Source: Vaginimicrobium propionicum (GTDB taxonomy: Bacteria > Actinomycetota > Actinomycetes > Propionibacteriales > Propionibacteriaceae). Taken from it: a stretch of 64,000 nt of DNA. The translations under genes and the position numbers were made by a program. The notes below the pieces were generated by a model, which saw only the letters and a list, made by a program, of their open reading frames with translations, did no database searches and was not told the DNA's origin. This document shows, piece by piece, positions 53,479 through 64,000 of this stretch. Location of the stretch: positions 1,784,051 to 1,848,050 of the forward strand of contig NZ_LT706985.1 of the NCBI RefSeq assembly GCF_900155645.1, given 5' to 3'. Each line of letters starts with the position of its first letter. Within the stretch, counting starts at the first letter, position 1.

Positions 53479-54165
53479 ATGGATTGGAATAAATTCGCGG
53501 TAGCCTTATTCGATTTGGATGGGGTACTAACTCCCACCACAGATCTGCATATGCAAGCCTGGGCAACCATGTTCAACCGATATTTAGGAGATCTGGCCGA
53601 CCAAGCGCCTTATACTCAGGCAGATTATTTTGCTTATGTAGACGGCAAACCCCGTTATGAGGGGGTGCGCACCATGCTGGCTTCGCGCGGTATTCAGGTA
53701 GAAGAAGACGAAATCATCAAATTGGGCGACCAAAAAAATATGGATTTCAACCAGCTGCTAGCGACCCAGGGTATCGCCCCTTATCCGGGCACTATGAAGT
53801 TATTGAACAAATTGCGTGCGGCGTCCATGAGGATGTGTGTAGTCAGTTCATCGCGCAACGCTATGCAAGTGTTAGCGGCGGCTGAGCTAACTGATTATTT
53901 TGCGCACATTGTGGACGGTAACCTGGCTCGCGAGCAACACTTGCAGGGCAAGCCGGCTGCTGACACTTACGCGTATGCGGCGAAACTTTGTGGGGTTACT
54001 AACGCTCAAGCAGTAGTTGTCGAGGATGCTATCTCTGGAGTGCAAGCTGGACGAGCTGGCCAATTCGGTTTTGTACTGGGCGTCAACCGAGGAGTGGGTG
54101 CTGAAGCGCTATACCAGGCTGGAGCTGACCTGGTTGTTGAGGACTTAGAAGAGGTGGCCAAATGA
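53479..54165 (+). CDS. pgmB: Beta-phosphoglucomutase-like HAD phosphatase/mutase
   Basis: Probably converts beta-glucose-1-phosphate, the product of the adjacent phosphorylase, to glucose-6-phosphate. 228 residues: FDLDGVLTPTTDLH with D12 and D14, VVSSSRNAMQVL (motif II), KPAADTYAYAAKLCGV and VVEDAISGVQAGRAG (motif IV). It starts 6 bp after cls and overlaps the GH65 gene by 4 bp. Other HAD phosphatase functions cannot be excluded, but the pairing is characteristic. Confidence 0.87.
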   Translation: MDWNKFAVALFDLDGVLTPTTDLHMQAWATMFNRYLGDLADQAPYTQADYFAYVDGKPRYEGVRTMLASRGIQVEEDEIIKLGDQKNMDFNQLLATQGIAPYPGTMKLLNKLRAASMRMCVVSSSRNAMQVLAAAELTDYFAHIVDGNLAREQHLQGKPAADTYAYAAKLCGVTNAQAVVVEDAISGVQAGRAGQFGFVLGVNRGVGAEALYQAGADLVVEDLEEVAK

Positions 54166-56660
54166 TTGTGCCTGAAAGCATCGAAGACCCGATGGATGCT
54201 GTCCGGTTCCCGCCAGATGCCTGGAGATTGGTAGAAAAATTTCCTAGTGCTAACGATTTAGGGTTGACAGAAACCCTATTTGCCACCGCTAATGGCTATC
54301 TTGGGATGCGCGCGACCCCCACTGAAGGTAGACCGGCATATAAAACTGGCACCTTCATCAATGGATTCCATGAGACTTGGGAAATTAAGCACGCTGAAAA
54401 TGCTTTCGGTTTCGCCAAGACCGGCCAAACTATTGTCAATGCGCCAAGCAGTCACATCATGAAACTGTACGTTGACGATGAGCCATTGCTGGTCTCTTCG
54501 GCAGATTTACAAGAATATGAGCGTTCGATTGATTTCAGGGACGGCATCTTGCGCCGCGATCTGACCTGGCGCACTCCGTCTGGAAAACGAGTGCGGGTGC
54601 GTACCACTCGAATGGTTAGTCTTGCCGACCGTCATCTAGCTTTATTTACCCTAGAAATCACCATGTTGGCGGGGAACGCGCCAATAGTTGTTAGCTCCCA
54701 AATAGTTAACCAAGAAGATTTTGATGCTTTCTCCCAAACCGACCACGACAAGGTTGGCATGAAAGATCCACGACGTAATCAAGGAATGGATCACCGGGTG
54801 CTGAACTGCAAAATGCATTGGTGCTCGCCGAAGAGGATGATTCTTGGATACCAGGTCGCCAATTCCAAAATGACGCTTGGTGTTGGCGCTGACCACCTCA
54901 TCGATACCCGCAACGATTTCGAGGAATTGGACGATACTTCCGAAGATTTAGGGCGCAAAATTTATCGGATTAGCGCCAAACAGGGTGAGCCAATCAAAAT
55001 CACCAAAGCAGTGGCCTATCACACTGCTGATCAAGTGCCGGCGCGTGAGCTATCGGATCGAGTGCGACGCACCCTAGACAGAGTGCAGGTGGATGGTTTT
55101 TCTGCATTAGTGGAATCCCACAAGCGGGTTTTGGAAGGGTTCTGGGAGCGCTCAGATGTTTCCATAGGAGCCGAAACCAGGGTGCAACAAGCGATGCGCT
55201 GGTGTCTGTTCCAGTTAGTGCAGGCCTCAGCCAGAGCAGACGGTATTGGCATTCCAGCCAAAGGGCTGACTGGCGACGGTTATGAAGGTCACTATTTTTG
55301 GGACTCAGAAGTTTATGTCATCCCATTCTTGGCCTATACCAACCCTGTGTGGGCTAGAAATGCTTTACGATTCAGATATTCCAGCCTTGAACAAGCCAGA
55401 GAACGAGCTAGAGAGCTTTCTACCTGTGGCGCACTATTCCCGTGGCGCACGATTAACGGTGAGGAAGCCTCCGCCTACTATGCTGCTGGCACCGCTCAAT
55501 ACCACATTGACGCCGATATTGCCTATGCTGTAGGTCAGTATTGGTTCATCACCGGTGATACAGAATTTATGTACGGTGAAGGCGCTGAAATGCTCGTTGA
55601 AACGGCGAGAATGTGGGCAGAGTTAGGTTTTTGGCGGGTCGCTGAATCCGGTCAGGTATTCGAGATTCATGGCGTGACTGGCCCGGACGAATACACCACT
55701 GTCGTCAACAACAATATGTATACAAACGTGATGGCTCGCCATAACTTGCGGTTAGCTTGCCGAATAGTTGAGGTGATGAAAGAGGAAGCCCCGCAAGCCT
55801 ATGAGAAACTAGTTCACGACGTAGATTTGCGTGATGAAGAAGTAGCCGAGTGGCAGGCCTGCGCCAAAGGCATGAAAATTCCTTTTGATGAGCACTTAGG
55901 CATTCACCCGCAAGACGATGTGTTCATCGAAAAAGAACTGTGGGATATTGAAAATACCCCTAAAGAACGTTTCCCGCTGCTACTGCATTATCACCCCCTG
56001 GTTATCTACCGTTTTCAGGTCTTGAAACAAGCAGACGTGGTATTGGCGTTATTCTTACTAGCTGATGAGTTCACTGCCGATCAGAAACGCGCCGACTTTG
56101 AATACTATGACCCGATCACTACGGGTGATTCGTCCTTGTCAGTGGTGGTGCAGTCGATAGTTGCCGCCCAAGTAGGTCATCAAGACATGGCATACCAGTA
56201 TTTCCATTCTGGGCTATATGTAGACCTTGGCGACTTGCATAACAACACTTGTGACGGCGTACACATTGCCTCAGCAGGTGGGGTTTGGCATTCCGTAATT
56301 CACGGTTTCGCTGGGATGAGCCAAAACGAGGAAATTTTAGAATTCGATCCAAGGCTGCCTAGACAGTGGACGCATATTGATTTTAGGGTGCGTAGTGGAC
56401 AAACTCGCCTGCGTATTCACCTGACAAAAAATGAGTTGCAATTTTGTATCGAGGAGGGGCCGGCGATATCTGTTCGAGTGCGAGGTAAAGAATATAGCGT
56501 TACTGAAGATGCGCCGACTGTGGTTCGGTTATCTGGTCAAGGCTTGCGGCTACCTAATCTTGGCACCTCACACCCGATTATCGGTGGGCTGCGTCATGAT
56601 GGGACGGTAATTACTGCCGAAGTGCCAGAGTTGACGGAATCTATCCCGTCTATTGAGTGA
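54162..56660 (+). CDS. GH65 glycoside phosphorylase (maltose/trehalose/kojibiose type)
   Basis: 832 residues, full length for GH65. LFATANGYLGMRATPTEG and TFINGFHETWEIKH are the N-terminal family blocks, the catalytic acid is E510 in VTGPDEYTTVVNNNMYTN, and TTGDSSLSVVVQSIVAAQVG is the phosphate-site loop. It phosphorolyses an alpha-linked diglucoside to glucose and beta-glucose-1-phosphate, which the coupled pgmB product would use. The exact disaccharide is not determinable by eye. No sugar transporter is adjacent. Confidence 0.9.
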   Translation: MIVPESIEDPMDAVRFPPDAWRLVEKFPSANDLGLTETLFATANGYLGMRATPTEGRPAYKTGTFINGFHETWEIKHAENAFGFAKTGQTIVNAPSSHIMKLYVDDEPLLVSSADLQEYERSIDFRDGILRRDLTWRTPSGKRVRVRTTRMVSLADRHLALFTLEITMLAGNAPIVVSSQIVNQEDFDAFSQTDHDKVGMKDPRRNQGMDHRVLNCKMHWCSPKRMILGYQVANSKMTLGVGADHLIDTRNDFEELDDTSEDLGRKIYRISAKQGEPIKITKAVAYHTADQVPARELSDRVRRTLDRVQVDGFSALVESHKRVLEGFWERSDVSIGAETRVQQAMRWCLFQLVQASARADGIGIPAKGLTGDGYEGHYFWDSEVYVIPFLAYTNPVWARNALRFRYSSLEQARERARELSTCGALFPWRTINGEEASAYYAAGTAQYHIDADIAYAVGQYWFITGDTEFMYGEGAEMLVETARMWAELGFWRVAESGQVFEIHGVTGPDEYTTVVNNNMYTNVMARHNLRLACRIVEVMKEEAPQAYEKLVHDVDLRDEEVAEWQACAKGMKIPFDEHLGIHPQDDVFIEKELWDIENTPKERFPLLLHYHPLVIYRFQVLKQADVVLALFLLADEFTADQKRADFEYYDPITTGDSSLSVVVQSIVAAQVGHQDMAYQYFHSGLYVDLGDLHNNTCDGVHIASAGGVWHSVIHGFAGMSQNEEILEFDPRLPRQWTHIDFRVRSGQTRLRIHLTKNELQFCIEEGPAISVRVRGKEYSVTEDAPTVVRLSGQGLRLPNLGTSHPIIGGLRHDGTVITAEVPELTESIPSIE

Positions 56661-56661
56661 T

Positions 56662-57759
56662 TTAGCCGCGCTGATGGTCAACCTGGGCAGCGAGCCTAGC
56701 TAGACCGTCGCGAATAGCTCTGGCCTGGGTTGGTGAAACTGATTCAACGGCTGCAAGCTCGGCTCGTGTCGCGGCAAACATGCCTTGTAAACCGCCAAAA
56801 TGGGTCAATAAGGCTTTGGCTAGGTTGGTGGAGACTTGGGCTGCCTGGGTGACTTGACGTAACCCCCGGCTGGTTAGATGAGCGTCTAAGTCGCTGCCTA
56901 ACCCGATGGTGACCCCCACTGTTGCTGGATCAAGCAAATCACCAGTGGCTAGGTGAGATAGCTTGTCCAGGGCGAATTTTTTCGGCTCAGTGAGATTGTC
57001 GGCATAATCTAATTCGAGCATGGACGCTAGCCTGTCAATACCGTTCGTCACTTCAAAAAGTTGTAACTGTAGGAGTCTGCCGTCAACGCCTAAAGCTTCG
57101 ACATAGCCCTCTAATTCTTCGTTTAGCCGTCGAATCATCGCCAGTGGTTGAGCAGTGTGGACAAGGTCGGAGACTGTGACTCGATCATCCACTTCTAACA
57201 TCGAAAGCAGAGCTGTCTGCTCGTGTAACCGTTCCCGGAAACGCCCCATAGTCGCTAGGGCCTGTTCGGCGCGCATCAGAATCTGTTCACTAGATTCGAT
57301 GGGGTAGCGTAGCCCTTCCATGAATAACGCAATGGTGTTCATAGAGGCTGACACCGTAGCGACCGGCACATGCGCCTGCTGCGCTATGCGATCAGCGCTG
57401 CGGTGTCGGGTGCCAGTTTCGATGGTTGGTAGTAGCCCGGATGGCACAAAATGCACTCCGGCAGTGACGATGGTGTCTAGGTCATTAGACAGCACTATGC
57501 CGCCATCCATTTTTGCTAGCTCACGTAGTGCGGTCGGGGTAAAAGGGGCATTTACGGTGAAGCCGCCAGTACTGATTTCGTCTACTACGGCATTTCGCCC
57601 CAAAACTACCAAGGCGCCAGTATGGCCATGAGTTATGCGATCTAAACCTTCCCGAAGCGGTGTGCCAGGCGCTAATAGAGCGCGGTAGTGACGGTAGCGC
57701 TGCTCGTTATGGCCTAAAAGTTTGCCCACGTGATCCAGTCTAGGGCTAAGGCTAGACAT
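56662..57759 (-). CDS. disA: DNA integrity scanning diadenylate cyclase DisA
   Basis: Makes the second messenger c-di-AMP and scans for DNA branches. 365 residues: DAC domain with the ATP motifs DGGIVLSNDLD and GTRHRSADRIAQQ, a linker, and a C-terminal helix-hairpin-helix (LLTHFGGLQGMFAATRAELAAVESVSPTQARAI). The first DAC motif is usually DGA; here it is DGG. It is coupled to radA (1 bp between stop and start) and converges on the GH65 gene with 1 bp between stops. Confidence 0.95.
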   Translation of the reverse strand: MSSLSPRLDHVGKLLGHNEQRYRHYRALLAPGTPLREGLDRITHGHTGALVVLGRNAVVDEISTGGFTVNAPFTPTALRELAKMDGGIVLSNDLDTIVTAGVHFVPSGLLPTIETGTRHRSADRIAQQAHVPVATVSASMNTIALFMEGLRYPIESSEQILMRAEQALATMGRFRERLHEQTALLSMLEVDDRVTVSDLVHTAQPLAMIRRLNEELEGYVEALGVDGRLLQLQLFEVTNGIDRLASMLELDYADNLTEPKKFALDKLSHLATGDLLDPATVGVTIGLGSDLDAHLTSRGLRQVTQAAQVSTNLAKALLTHFGGLQGMFAATRAELAAVESVSPTQARAIRDGLARLAAQVDHQRG

Positions 57760-57760
57760 G

Positions 57761-59143
57761 CTAGCCCGCCTTCCGTAAATCTAGGGTGGCTAAAGCTTGG
57801 GCTAGAGTGTTGACCTCAACCACTTTCAAGGTGCCTAAGTTCGGCAAATGCTGATTAGGGTCGCGGTTATTTGTTGGCACCAAAGCCAAGTCGAAACCTA
57901 GCCTGGCGGCTTCCCCGACTCTTCGCTCTAATCCCGGCACTCGGCGCAAGTCACCAGCTAAACCGACCTCCCCGAAAGCTACTACTCGACGTGGGTAATT
58001 GCGTTCTAGATTTGCCGAAGCTACCGCGATGGCTACCGCTAGATCAGCTGCCGGATCGAGAATGCGTGCTCCACCAACAGTCGAAACATAGACGTCTTGG
58101 CGCGCTAGCGAGAAATGTGCTTTGCGTTGGAGCACGGCCAAAATCATCGCCACTCTAGAGCTGTCGATGCCATGAGCTAGGCGACGGGCAGGGGTTTCGG
58201 CCGGGACAGGTGCCACTAAGGCTTGTACCTCGACCAGTAATGCGCGCCTGCCCTCTAGAGCCACAGATACGCAGGTGCCAGGCGTTGGCTCCCCATGCCT
58301 TGTAGTGAACATGCCAGACGGGTCAGGCACTTCGAAAATGCCGTGCTCACCCATCTCGAAACAGCCGATTTCGTCGGCAGGTCCAAAACGATTTTTCTGA
58401 GCGCGCACCATTCTAAAACCAGAGTTTTTGTCCCCCTCGAAACTGAGCACCACATCAACTAGGTGTTCAAGTGTGCGTGGGCCGGCGATGGCTCCGTCTT
58501 TAGTGACGTGACCGACGATTATCAAACAAAAACCGCAGCGTTTAGCCACCCTCACCAGCGCTGCCGTCACTTCGCGTACCTGGGTGATACCGCCAGGAGA
58601 GCCGTCGATTTCATCGGTGGAGATAGTTTGCACCGAATCGACTACAACCAGATCGGGGGTGACTTCTTCAATATGGCCAAGCACCGTTGCCAAGTCCGTT
58701 TCAGCAGCCAAATAAAGCTGGCTAGCTAAACAATTTGTGCGCGCGGCTCGCAGCCTTACTTGAGCAGCGGACTCCTCGCCGGTGATATAGAGAGTTTTGT
58801 GATCGGCCTTAGCCCATTTAGACGCTACCTCTAGCAACAAAGTGGATTTGCCGATTCCTGGCTCGCCAGCCAATAACAAGACTGCACCTGGCACTAGACC
58901 GCCACCAAGCACACGGTCAAGTTCACCGATTTGAGTAGGTTGGTGACCAGCAGCCTCGGCATCCACCTCCGTTATCGGCACCGCCGCAGTGCTGGGGGAA
59001 AGCGCGGCAATCTCACTGAGTTTTGGCGCCCCAACTTCAGCCACCGAACCCCAAGTTTGGCATTCGCCACAACGACCAACCCATTTGGCGGTAGTCCAAC
59101 CGCATTCAGTGCAGCGGTACGCAGGTTTCGCAGTCTTTGCCAT
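57761..59143 (-). CDS. radA: DNA repair protein RadA
   Basis: RecA-like branch-migration ATPase. 460 residues: an N-terminal zinc finger (YRCTECGWTT and GRCGECQTWG), P-loop GEPGIGKSTLLLEVA, the RadA-specific KNRFG within RAQKNRFGPADEIG, and the C-terminal Lon-protease-like domain (DVYVSTVGGARI, VAFGEVGLAGDLRRV). It is followed immediately by disA, a conserved pair in which RadA is known to limit DisA activity in other bacteria. Confidence 0.96.
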   Translation of the reverse strand: MAKTAKPAYRCTECGWTTAKWVGRCGECQTWGSVAEVGAPKLSEIAALSPSTAAVPITEVDAEAAGHQPTQIGELDRVLGGGLVPGAVLLLAGEPGIGKSTLLLEVASKWAKADHKTLYITGEESAAQVRLRAARTNCLASQLYLAAETDLATVLGHIEEVTPDLVVVDSVQTISTDEIDGSPGGITQVREVTAALVRVAKRCGFCLIIVGHVTKDGAIAGPRTLEHLVDVVLSFEGDKNSGFRMVRAQKNRFGPADEIGCFEMGEHGIFEVPDPSGMFTTRHGEPTPGTCVSVALEGRRALLVEVQALVAPVPAETPARRLAHGIDSSRVAMILAVLQRKAHFSLARQDVYVSTVGGARILDPAADLAVAIAVASANLERNYPRRVVAFGEVGLAGDLRRVPGLERRVGEAARLGFDLALVPTNNRDPNQHLPNLGTLKVVEVNTLAQALATLDLRKAG

Positions 59144-59184
59144 GACTCAAAGACTAGAGCCAGGCGGTGACAATTTTAAGATGC

Positions 59185-59823
59185 CTAGATGCGAACTAAT
59201 CCAGTGCCAGGGATGTTGAAGGTGACCCCGAGAATGCCCGGCGAACCGTGTGGGTGCGAAAAATCAAAGGTGACCCCGTCAAAAACTGGGCCAATTTCGG
59301 CGCCAATCCATTCCTCAACCCGTGATTTCGAGCCCGCAATCTCGATTTTTTCGAGGCTAACATCCGCGTCCAGAGCAGAGGGCAAAACGTCGGCAGGTGA
59401 TTCCCAACGCAAGAAATAAGGCAGCTGAGGATCAGTCATTAAGCCCTTAATGCCAATCTGTTCCCATTCTAGAACTCGCGAGTCTGGGAAAGTCCTGGTG
59501 CCTGGCACCGCTTTGCGTTCTAGGCGTTTTTCATAGGGCACTAAATCATCGACAGAGACTACCCAACCCAGCCAGCCGCCTCCGGCCTCTTGCCTAGCGC
59601 GTACAGCTTGACCGTAGACTGCCTTGTCGGCAGCCGGGTGGTCGAGCACTTCCACAACTTCCAGATACCGCGCGTCAGTGAGCGGCAAAATATTATTTCT
59701 GGTGCCGAAACGGGGGTGAATACCACCGTCCTTGAAACGGTCGCCGAAGATTTCGCTAAGCCTATCAACAGTTGCGCTCAGCCCATCGCGGCCGGCTACG
59801 AATACCAAATGATCGACATGCAT
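59185..59823 (-). CDS. VOC-superfamily (glyoxalase-like) protein
   Basis: 212 residues. HVDHLVFVAGRDGLSATVDRL at the start and FGTRNNILPLTDARYLEVVEVL are the first betaalphabetabeta unit of the glyoxalase-like domain found in many actinobacterial proteins. The H4 and E metal positions are present, but the second half is less clear. Function unknown. It is followed by radA after 41 bp on the same strand. Confidence 0.75.
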   Translation of the reverse strand: MHVDHLVFVAGRDGLSATVDRLSEIFGDRFKDGGIHPRFGTRNNILPLTDARYLEVVEVLDHPAADKAVYGQAVRARQEAGGGWLGWVVSVDDLVPYEKRLERKAVPGTRTFPDSRVLEWEQIGIKGLMTDPQLPYFLRWESPADVLPSALDADVSLEKIEIAGSKSRVEEWIGAEIGPVFDGVTFDFSHPHGSPGILGVTFNIPGTGLVRI

Positions 59824-60050
59824 ACCTCCATTTTGTACCCTGGCGACGTGAAGAGCTAATTTGGTTGCCTACCTCTACCAACGTGTAACTTGTGGATAAC
59901 GAAAAACAGTTGAGTTTGAAAATTAATCTTTTACCCTCTACAGGCCTAGTCCGATTGGTGTTAGGAAGTTAACGCTTTCGCAACGAGTCAGTGCCTTAGC
60001 TAGAGTGATTTTGACACTAAGCATGATATTTCCAGGGCGAGGGAGCGAGA

Positions 60051-60964
60051 ATGATCGACGAATTGGCTGACCGGCTAGCAAGTAGTAGCCGATTGCGTCA
60101 GGCAGTTGAAAAAGCCCCTGCCGCCAAAGAGCTAGTGCGCCGCTATGTGGTCGATGGCTCGCTAGATACGTTAGTGGAAACCGTAAAATCGCAGTGCGAT
60201 AAGGGTTTGAAAGTAACGATTGATTATTTGCCGAAAGAAATCGCAGACAGCCACCAAATTGGCCAGATTGCTGATTCTTATAATCGGATAATCGCTCGTT
60301 TGGCTGACGAAGGTTTAGCCGCCGACAGCGAATTAAGTTTGCGATTATCAACCTTAGGACTAGGACGTATCGCCCCGCAGCTAACCATGGTTTTAGCCAG
60401 AGACATAACCCGCAGTGCCTATAACGCCGGGATAAGGGTGTGCTTGGGGATGGAAGACTACGATCAGGTTGACGATGTGCTGGCTGTCCACCAGGATTTA
60501 CGTCAAGATTTCCCGGACACTGCCGTCACGATTCAAGCTAATTTGCGTCGCAGTCTGGACGATTTGCCTAAATTAGTTGCGCAACGGGCTAAAGTGCGCA
60601 TTTGCAAAGGTTCCTACCGGGCGGGTCGCGATGATGTTTGGCAGACGAATCTGGCGATAGACCAAGCATTTATTTACTGTTTGCGGATAATTATGGACGC
60701 CGGCCAGGCGCCGCTAATCGCCACGCATGACCCAAGAATTATCGAAATTTCGGAATATCTGATTAACCACAAATCTCTTGAGGGCTACGAGTTTCAGATG
60801 CTTTCCGGGATTCGACCCTTGGAGCAGCGTCGGCTGGTAGATATTGGTCACCAAGTGCGTTGCTATCTGCCTTTTGGGCCTAATTGGTTGCACTACTATA
60901 TTCGTCGCACTCTAGATAGGCCGCAAAATGTTGCCTTATTTGCTCGCTCACTGCTGGGTAGGCG

Positions 60965-60968
<4 letters not shown>
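60051..60968 (+). CDS. Proline dehydrogenase
   Basis: FAD enzyme of proline catabolism, monofunctional (305 residues), TIM barrel. RVCLGMEDYDQVDDVL, KVRICKGSYRAG, LIATHDPRIIEI, and the C-terminal FQMLSGIRPLEQRRLVDIGH and YLPFGPNWLHYYIRR blocks bind flavin and substrate. The last motif ends RRTLDRPQN where RRxxERPxN is usual. GAGGGAG precedes the ATG. The P5C dehydrogenase is not next to it. Confidence 0.9.
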
Positions 60969-62772
<1,804 letters not shown>

Positions 62773-62782
62773 GTCTCAAGTT

Positions 62783-62810
62783 TTGTCTAGTGTTGGCCAG
62801 TCGCTAGAAT
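62783..62810 (+). promoter_or_regulatory. Promoter of the bS22 gene
   Basis: TTGTCT (62783-62788), 16 bp, TAGAAT (62805-62810). The start near 62817 gives a leader of about 30 nt containing the AAAGG ribosome-binding site. Confidence 0.6.
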
Positions 62811-62847
62811 CTAGTGGGTTACCCAGCTGCTGGTAGAAAGGTGAACT

Positions 62848-62949
62848 GTGGGTTCGGTTGTTAAAAAGCGCCGCAAGCGCATGTCCAAGAAGAAGCACCG
62901 CAAGCTATTGAAGCGTACCCGGATTCAACGTCGCCGAGCGGGCAAATAA
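62848..62949 (+). CDS. Small ribosomal protein bS22 (AURKAIP1/COX24-type), 33 residues
   Basis: GTG start at 62848 with AAAGG seven bases upstream; 33 residues, almost half lysine and arginine: [20 protein letters not shown] and a tail ending RRRAGK. This is the strongly conserved actinobacterial bS22 (COX24 domain) protein, first found in mycobacterial ribosomes near the decoding site. Its own promoter lies upstream. Confidence 0.9.
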   Translation: MGSVVKKRRKRMSKKKHRKLLKRTRIQRRRAGK

Positions 62950-62966
62950 GACCGATTGCTGTTGCC

Positions 62967-64000
62967 ATGTCCACACGCCAGGAGGATGCACGGGTCGCCG
63001 GGCGAGTCTTCTTCGTGGGGTTGGCTGCTGGCAGTCCTGATTATTTGACGCTATCCGGTCAACGAGTGCTTGCCGAGGCGCAGCTAGTGGTGGTTGACGC
63101 TGATGTAAAAGAAACGTTGGCGCAGCCAGAGCTTAGTTTTCGCCCAGAGGTCAAGGTTATCGAAATTCTCGGTGACCCAGATGTGGCGCATGCTTTGACG
63201 CAGGTTAAAGAGGCTAGTCGAGCAGGTGAATTAGTTGCTTGGCTAAGCCCCTCGCAGTCGATAGCGCAGGAAACGATCTGTGGTCATTCGGTAGCAGAAT
63301 TGGCGCTTAGTCTGGTTCAGGACGGTGTTCCGGTAGGTGTTGTCCCGTACTCAATTAATGACGGTGAGAATCCTGAAAATATCCTGTCTCAAGGGTGTCC
63401 GCTAGCTGACTGGCGGGTGTTAGTGCCTTTCACTAGAAGAGTTAGTTCCCCGTTATTGCGTCGGCTGACGATTTACGGTGCTGAAATAGTGACGGTGCCC
63501 ACACTGGCGATTGAGCCGCCGCGTAATACTAACCAATTCGAGAGAGCTGTCCACGGCCTTGTTGAGGGTTGTTATCAATGGGTGATTTTTACCAGCGTGC
63601 ATGCGGTGCGCGCCATCATCGAATATGTCGTTGGCTACGGTTTGGATGCCCGCTGTTTCGCCGGTATCAGGGTTGGCGTTACCGATGAGCAAGCTGAAGA
63701 AGAGCTACGTTCTTGGGGGATAGTCCCAGATTTTATTCCAGTAGAACGCACTGGCCTCGGGTTAGCAGCAGATTTCCCGATCTATGATTCCATGCTTGAC
63801 CCGCTAGATGGCGTTCTAGTGCCGAAAGCTGATACAGCGACCGAGCCGATGACTGAGGGCTTGACAAAGCTGGGGTGGAAAGTTGACGAAGTCACTGTTT
63901 TTCGGGCAGTTCGGGCGCCATCACCGTCGGCGGAAATCCGGGAAGCCATAAAGCAAGGTGATTTTGATGCCGTACTATTTTCGAGTTCTACGGCGGTGGC
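62967..64000 (+). CDS. hemD: Uroporphyrinogen-III synthase with shortened N-terminal methylase-like domain (3' end outside)
   Basis: Open from ATG 62967 to the window edge without a stop (about 344 codons seen). The N-terminal about 130 residues start like a tetrapyrrole methylase (GRVFFVGLAAGSPDYLTLSGQ, LAEAQLVVVDADV), but the segment before the HemD domain is about half a normal CobA domain. HemD features begin near DWRVLVPFTRRVSSPLLRRL and continue through WVIFTSVHAVRAIIEYV and AVLFSSSTAV. This would be the actinobacterial CobA-HemD fusion with a degenerate first half. The start lacks a good Shine-Dalgarno; AGGAGG at 62979-62984 lies inside the frame. Confidence 0.8.
   Translation, partial: MSTRQEDARVAGRVFFVGLAAGSPDYLTLSGQRVLAEAQLVVVDADVKETLAQPELSFRPEVKVIEILGDPDVAHALTQVKEASRAGELVAWLSPSQSIAQETICGHSVAELALSLVQDGVPVGVVPYSINDGENPENILSQGCPLADWRVLVPFTRRVSSPLLRRLTIYGAEIVTVPTLAIEPPRNTNQFERAVHGLVEGCYQWVIFTSVHAVRAIIEYVVGYGLDARCFAGIRVGVTDEQAEEELRSWGIVPDFIPVERTGLGLAADFPIYDSMLDPLDGVLVPKADTATEPMTEGLTKLGWKVDEVTVFRAVRAPSPSAEIREAIKQGDFDAVLFSSSTAV

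Overview
The window reads as chromosomal DNA of an actinobacterium of moderate G+C, most like the Actinomycetaceae and their relatives. The grounds are an S9 protein with a long acidic N-terminal extension, Lsr2, CarD, a 33-residue bS22 ribosomal protein, a mycobacterial-type dac/DUF2342/tilS/hpt/fol/lsr2/clpC gene order, frequent GTG and TTG starts, and several genes with a -10-like hexamer 6-8 nt before the start codon and no Shine-Dalgarno. I cannot name the species. No rRNA, tRNA, transposase or prophage genes were found.

Bases 1-6240: the 3' end of a YdhF-like aldo/keto reductase, then a complete compact type II-C CRISPR-Cas locus. It holds a minus-strand tracrRNA gene (about 690-795), cas9, cas1, cas2 and an array of 11 identical 36-bp repeats with ten 28-bp spacers. 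The tracrRNA gene is too short for ORF prediction. It is supported by a 15-bp plus a 10-bp duplex with the repeat, a nexus stem and a UUCG terminator. Pairing, the resemblance to the Corynebacterium diphtheriae repeat as I recall it, and a minus-strand terminator beside cas2 all say crRNAs are made from the minus strand, toward cas2.

Bases 6240-24800: cell-wall and housekeeping genes: an RpfB-like muralytic protein, sodA, csbD, an RsmC-like methyltransferase with truA, rplM-rpsI, glmM, coaA, glmS-acpS-nnr, a GT4 glycosyltransferase, topA, tmk-holB, a DoxX-like protein and ricT.

Bases 24800-41500: a TAP-like lipoprotein peptidase broken by one in-frame amber codon, an amine oxidase, a beta-lactamase-like secreted protein, a zinc-ribbon membrane protein, a Trm11-like methyltransferase and ppa. 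Then comes the conserved dac/metalloprotease/tilS/hpt/folE-P-B-K/lsr2/clpC block. ftsH, which normally lies between hpt and folE, is absent; a small Cys-rich secreted protein sits there instead.

Bases 41500-64000: the t6A cluster (a GNAT-TsaE fusion, tsaB, rimI, tsaD), two NUDIX hydrolases, a THUMP-like methyltransferase, a Bax-inhibitor-like protein, several small secreted or membrane proteins, carD with a structured leader, aroD, a P-loop kinase-like protein, a cardiolipin synthase, a beta-phosphoglucomutase/GH65 phosphorylase pair, radA-disA, a VOC protein, proline dehydrogenase, a CPBP protease, asd, bS22, and a hemD that runs off the window and carries what looks like a shortened methylase domain.

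The strongest special features are the tracrRNA and crRNA arrangement of the II-C system, the amber-interrupted peptidase, the missing ftsH, the possible three-way-junction leader of carD, and a set of likely leaderless genes.
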